Source: Pachysolen tannophilus NRRL Y-2460
Lineage: Eukaryota > Ascomycota > Pichiomycetes > Alaninales > Pachysolenaceae
DNA: 64,000 bases
NCBI GenBank assembly: GCA_001661245.1
Contig: KV454011.1
Span: 2,119,051 to 2,183,050 of the forward strand
Direction of reading: 5' to 3'
The first letter of the stretch is position 1; the number at the start of each line of letters is the position of its first letter. Of the stretch, positions 59,636-64,000 are shown piece after piece. The notes beneath the pieces are model-generated. The model saw only the letters and a list, made by a program, of their open reading frames with translations, did not search any database and was not told the origin of the DNA. Position numbers and translations under genes: made by a program.

Positions 59636-62600
59636 ATGGAGCTTAACTTTCAAAATAGATCATTCTCTCCGGAAGAAGTTAATAGCGTTTATCAAGTAAG
59701 TTTACTCTTGAACTAATTATTATTATTATTGTTGTTATAATAATAATAATAATAATAATAATTATAATTATAATAGTAGTAATAATAATAATAATATATT
59801 ACTATTATTACTACTACTATTATTATTGTTATTATTGCGAATGTTTTAATTTTTGTCATATTTATATTTATAGGGTACTAACAAGTATGTGTTTAATTGA
59901 ATTGATTAGCGATGGCAGCAATTGGAAAAACAGTATGGCCAGAATGCTCCTGCAATTCCCGAATATGTTCAATTGACACAATATCTAAGGGCGGCTAGTA
60001 GATTTAAGCAATTGCAACAACAACAACAACAACAACAACAACTGCAGCAACAACTGCAACAACTGCCCAGGCTCGATCACCAAATCCCGCAACAGCGGTT
60101 ACCAAATAGTAATATTGGCAATGGCAATGGCAATGGTAATAACAACAACAATAATACCGTTTTAAATAACCAACAGCTACAACAACCGCCGCAAGAACAA
60201 CATCAACAACATCATCATCAGCAACAACAACAACAACAACAACAACAGAATACCGGTATAACGAGTATTTTTTCTCAAAATGAATCATTACTATTGAAAG
60301 CTCAAATATCTGCATTTAAATCACTCATGAAGAACCAACCAATACCCCAAGACGTTTCCCAGTTCATTATTAACACTACAAATATATTAAGAAGTGAACA
60401 ACAACAACAACAGCAACATCTGCTGCTGCAGTTTCAACAGCCACCAATTGTGCTGCCGCCGGCACAGCAGCAACAACAACGTTCAATTCCTCCAACACCC
60501 GTTTTACAAGAAAAGAAAATGACACAGGCGCAGAAAAGAGCATTGAAGCAACAACAACAACAACTGCAACAACTGCAACAACGGTCTCAACCACCGACGC
60601 CCATGCAACAGCACCCTCATCAGATGCAGCAGATGGTACCGCCTACTCCTCGACAACAATATCAACCACCACCGCCGCCGCCGATACAGCAACCGCAACC
60701 GCAGCTGCAACAACCCCAACAACCACAATTGCAGCCGCCAGTTGCACAAGCACTGCTTCTGCATCCACATCAACAACAACTTCCACTACAATCCATGGGC
60801 CCTGTACCTGCTGTTGTGGCGCCGGTTCCGCCGCAACGGCAAATAGCTGAAAGAGTTCCTGAACCTCCTGTAAAAATTCATAATTTAAGCAAGACTTTCC
60901 CAATAGTCAAATCAATTATACCTATTCATGATCCAACAATTCAAGTGGATGCGTTCAGTGTTCCAATCCCACCTCTGGCTGTTGATTATGATTTGTTCAA
61001 TAATAGGAGTTCCAGAATTATAATACCAGGTGTTTTTCCTGAAGGAATAGATGCAAATGGTGCTCTGGAAATGAGAGATTTAGTAATAAATTTACAAATT
61101 GATGAGGCAATGCAAAAATTGAGTATTTTAAAAGAAAAGGATATTCAGGCATCTATTGACTATGAGGCTTTATCATTACTACCTTTACAAAGAGCAATGA
61201 GGGGACAACTTGTGGGTTTTATGAGATACCAAAATTCGTTATTGACAAATAGTCATCCAAATTTTTTGGCAAAGGCAAAAAGTATAACTATCAATGATAT
61301 TTTAGTTACAAAAAATTTATATGAACAACAAAAGAAATTAGCTGCCAAGATTGAACAAACAAAAAAAATTGAAAAATTAAATAAACTTACTGAATCATCT
61401 CTTAATTGGATAACTCGTCATACAAATAAGAAGGAAAGAATTGCAAGGTTTGGGAAAGCAATTGCATCTTTCCACGCTTCAACAGAAAGAGAAGAACTGC
61501 GTCGTATAGAGAGAAACGCTAAACAACGTTTACAAGCATTGAAGGCAAATGATGAAGAAGCCTATATCAAGTTGTTAGATCAAACAAAAGATACAAGAAT
61601 TACACATTTGTTAAGACAGACTAATGCTTTCTTAGGTTCTTTAGCAGAAGCTGTTAAAGCACAACAAAGAGATACAGCAGAAAAATTGCTGGAAAGTGGA
61701 CATAGCGTTGAAGATTTGGAAGATGAAGATGTAAACAATGATAATATCGATTACTACTCTGTGGCTCACCGTATTAATGAAGTTATTGTAAAACAACCTT
61801 CAATTTTAGTTGGAGGTACATTGAAAGAATACCAAATTAAAGGTCTTCAGTGGATGGTTTCTTTATTTAATAATCATTTAAACGGTATTTTAGCCGATGA
61901 AATGGGTTTAGGTAAAACCATTCAAACCATCTCTCTTTTGACTTACTTAGTGGAAGTTAAAAAGATCTCCGGTCCTTTTTTGGTCATTGTTCCTTTGTCA
62001 ACATTGACAAATTGGAATATGGAATTTGAAAAATGGGCACCAAGTCTTAAAAAGATAACGTTCAAAGGAGCTCCAACTTATAGAAAGTTATTATATCCAG
62101 ATATAAAAGCTCAAAATTTTCAAGTTTTACTTACTACTTTTGAATATGTTATTAAGGATAAACCTTTACTATCCAAGATAAAATGGGTACATATGATAAT
62201 GGATGAAGGTCACAGAATGAAGAATGCTCAATCCAAATTGTCATATACTTTAACTCAATATTATCATTCTGACTATAGATTAATTTTAACAGGTACTCCA
62301 TTGCAAAACAATTTACCAGAATTATGGGCATTATTAAATTTTGTTTTGCCTAAAATTTTCAACTCTGTTAAATCTTTTGATGAATGGTTTAATACGCCTT
62401 TTGCCAATACAGGTGGACAAGAAAAGATTGGATTATCAGAAGAAGAAACTTTATTGGTTATAAGAAGATTGCATAAAGTGTTGAGGCCTTTCTTATTGAG
62501 AAGATTGAAGAAAGATGTTGAAAAAGATTTACCAAATAAAGTTGAAAAAGTTGTTAAATGCAAGATGTCAGCTTTACAATCAAAATTATACCAACAAATG

Positions 62601-64000
62601 TTAAAATATAACAAATTGTTTGTTGGTGATCACGACAAAAATGCTGTTGGTGTAAAAGGTCTTAATAATCAATTGATGCAATTGCGTAAAATCTGTAATC
62701 ATCCGTTTGTATTTGAAGAGGTAGAGAATTTGATTAATCCAGAGCACGAAACTAATAGTAATATATGGAGAGTTAGTGGTAAGTTTGAATTACTAGATAA
62801 AGTTTTACCTAAACTTAAAGCCACCGGTCATAGGGTTTTAATATTTTTTCAAATGACTCAAGTTATGGATATTATGGAAGATTTTTTAAGGTTAAAAGAT
62901 ATGAAATACTTAAGATTGGATGGGGGTACAAAAGCTGATGATAGACAGGAAATGTTAAAAGTTTTCAATGCTCCAAATTCAGAATATTTTACTTTCTTAT
63001 TGTCTACAAGAGCTGGTGGGTTAGGTCTTAACTTACAAACAGCAGATACTGTCATTATATTTGATTCGGATTGGAATCCTCATCAGGATTTACAAGCTCA
63101 AGATCGTGCACATCGTATTGGTCAGAAAAATGAAGTTAGAATTTTAAGATTGATTACTGAAGATTCGATTGAAGAAATTATTTTAGAAAGAGCTCATCAA
63201 AAGTTGGATATTGATGGAAAAGTTATCCAAGCGGGTAAGTTTGATAACAAGTCTACTGCAGAAGAGCAAGAAGCTTTATTGAGAGCCTTAATAGAAGCAG
63301 AGGAACATAAGAAGAATGGTAATGCTGAAGATGATGAGATGAATGATAGTGAGTTGAACGAAGTATTATCTAGAAGTGAAGAGGAGTTGATTCTTTTCAA
63401 AGATTTTGATGATCAAAGGGCTAAAACTCCGTATGGTAAAAATAGATTATTTTCAGAAGCGGAATTACCTGATGTCTACAACCAGGATCCTGAATTAGTA
63501 TTCAATAAAAAAGACGAAACAATTTACGGTAGAGGTACTCGTGAACGTAAAACTACATTTTATGACGAAAATATGTCTGAAGCTCAGTGGTTAAAGCAAT
63601 TTGAAGAATCAGATTCTGATAATAATAATATTAATGATGATGATGAAGTTGTTGATGACGACGAGGACAATGAAAAGAAAACGAAGATAAAGAGAAAGCG
63701 CGGAAGACAGCCAAAGTCAAAAGCTTCTACTCCTTTGGAAGCCGAAGAAGACAGTACTGTTGGTAGAAAACGTAAGCAAGTTGATGATGGTTTTGTCATC
63801 GATGATGAGGAAGATTCTGAATTCAGCAATAAAAGGGCTAAAACAGCAAGCAAACGCGCTGTTAAGACTACAGGTAGACGTGGCAGAGGCGGTGGCGCTT
63901 TTGGAAGAGGTGTTGGAAGAGCCAAAAGTATTACTCCATTTAATCGCCCTCCTCCTAGTGTTCCTTTAACCGACGAGGAGAGGAAACAATTACAGTTATA
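59636..64000 (+). CDS. SNF2: SWI/SNF ATPase Snf2, 3' end beyond the window
   Basis: Exon 1 (59636-59695) encodes MELNFQNRSFSPEEVNSVYQ; exon 2 runs from 59910 past the window edge. About 1383 codons are visible. Order: QLQ motif (about 10-45), a long Gln/Pro-rich region (about 50-330), HSA domain (about 470-560), helicase lobe 1 with DEMGLGKT (near 682) and DEGH (near 785), lobe 2 with AGGLGLNLQTADTVI and QDRAHRIGQ (near 1085), then SnAC and an AT-hook-like basic segment (KRKRGRQPK, RRGRGGGAFGRG). Snf2 rather than Sth1 is favoured by KSFDEWFNTPFANTGGQ, KMSALQ and GRGTRERKTTFYDENMSEAQWL, and by linkage with the YOR292C-like gene. Role: chromatin remodelling. A bromodomain would be expected beyond the edge. 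Confidence 0.95.
59696..59909 (+). other. SNF2 intron with triplet-repeat inverted arms
   Basis: Donor GTAAGT at 59696, exact TACTAAC at 59876-59882, acceptor ATTAG ending at 59909. Between 59718 and 59836 are runs of ATT, then AAT/TAA, then TTA/ACT triplets that can fold on themselves. Splicing gives SVYQ-RWQQLE, the QLQ motif. Confidence 0.93.

Noticed and set aside
60004-60903. Several minus-strand Val/Ala- or Leu-rich frames
   Set aside because: They are antisense readings of the CAA/CAG repeats coding the Gln-rich part of Snf2.

Overview
The window is nuclear DNA of a budding yeast (Saccharomycotina). It is AT-rich, with long A/T homopolymers between genes and compact single-gene transcription units. 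Its short introns sit near 5' ends and carry GTAAGT-type donors and, mostly, exact TACTAAC branch points. Asn- and Gln-rich tracts are frequent. I count 27 protein genes: 25 complete and one cut off at each end. No rRNA, tRNA, CRISPR array, transposon or virus-like element could be supported. The meaning of CTG codons (Leu or Ser) is not settled by what I can see, so the family within Saccharomycotina stays open.

Layout, left to right: 3' part of an Asn-rich unknown protein; HNT1; CDC48; IDH2; ADE8; PUP1 (-); TRS120; the EF-2 gene EFT (-); PKC1 (-); SEA4 (-); NTO1 (-, with an apparent -1 frameshift); two Ser/Asn-rich orphan genes (+); RTG3 (-); SFT2; ZRC1; a Kre2/Mnt1-family mannosyltransferase (-); an orphan gene (-); a perilipin-like gene; PEF1 (-); RPS10 (-); an Mpv17-family gene; a septin (probably SPR3); NMD4 (-); MTF1 (-); TAF7; a WBP2/GRAM-like gene; and SNF2, cut by the right edge.

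The genes are mostly housekeeping and do not form one pathway, but their order is informative. Several neighbour pairs are also neighbours in Saccharomyces cerevisiae: HNT1-CDC48 (YDL125C/YDL126C), ADE8-TRS120 (YDR408C/YDR407C), PKC1-SEA4-RTG3-SFT2 (YBL105C to YBL102W), PEF1-septin (YGR058W/YGR059W), RPS10 and the Mpv17-like gene with SNF2 nearby (YOR293W, YOR292C, YOR290C), and MTF1-TAF7 (YMR228W/YMR227C). RPS10 and EFT are single genes here, and each lies among neighbours of both S. cerevisiae duplicates. That is the pattern expected of a lineage that split off before the whole-genome duplication.

The least ordinary observations are: a consensus -1 slippery heptamer exactly where the NTO1 frame breaks; out-of-frame upstream ORFs overlapping the start codons of TAF7 and SEA4; an in-frame 123-nt intron in the Mpv17-like gene whose retention would add a Phe-rich hydrophobic segment; an 18-bp inverted repeat in the PUP1/TRS120 promoter; GC-rich motif islands upstream of EFT and ZRC1; a palindrome plus CCGA cluster upstream of SNF2; and a Tbf1/Cbf1-like module upstream of RPS10. 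I found no clearly new multi-gene system.
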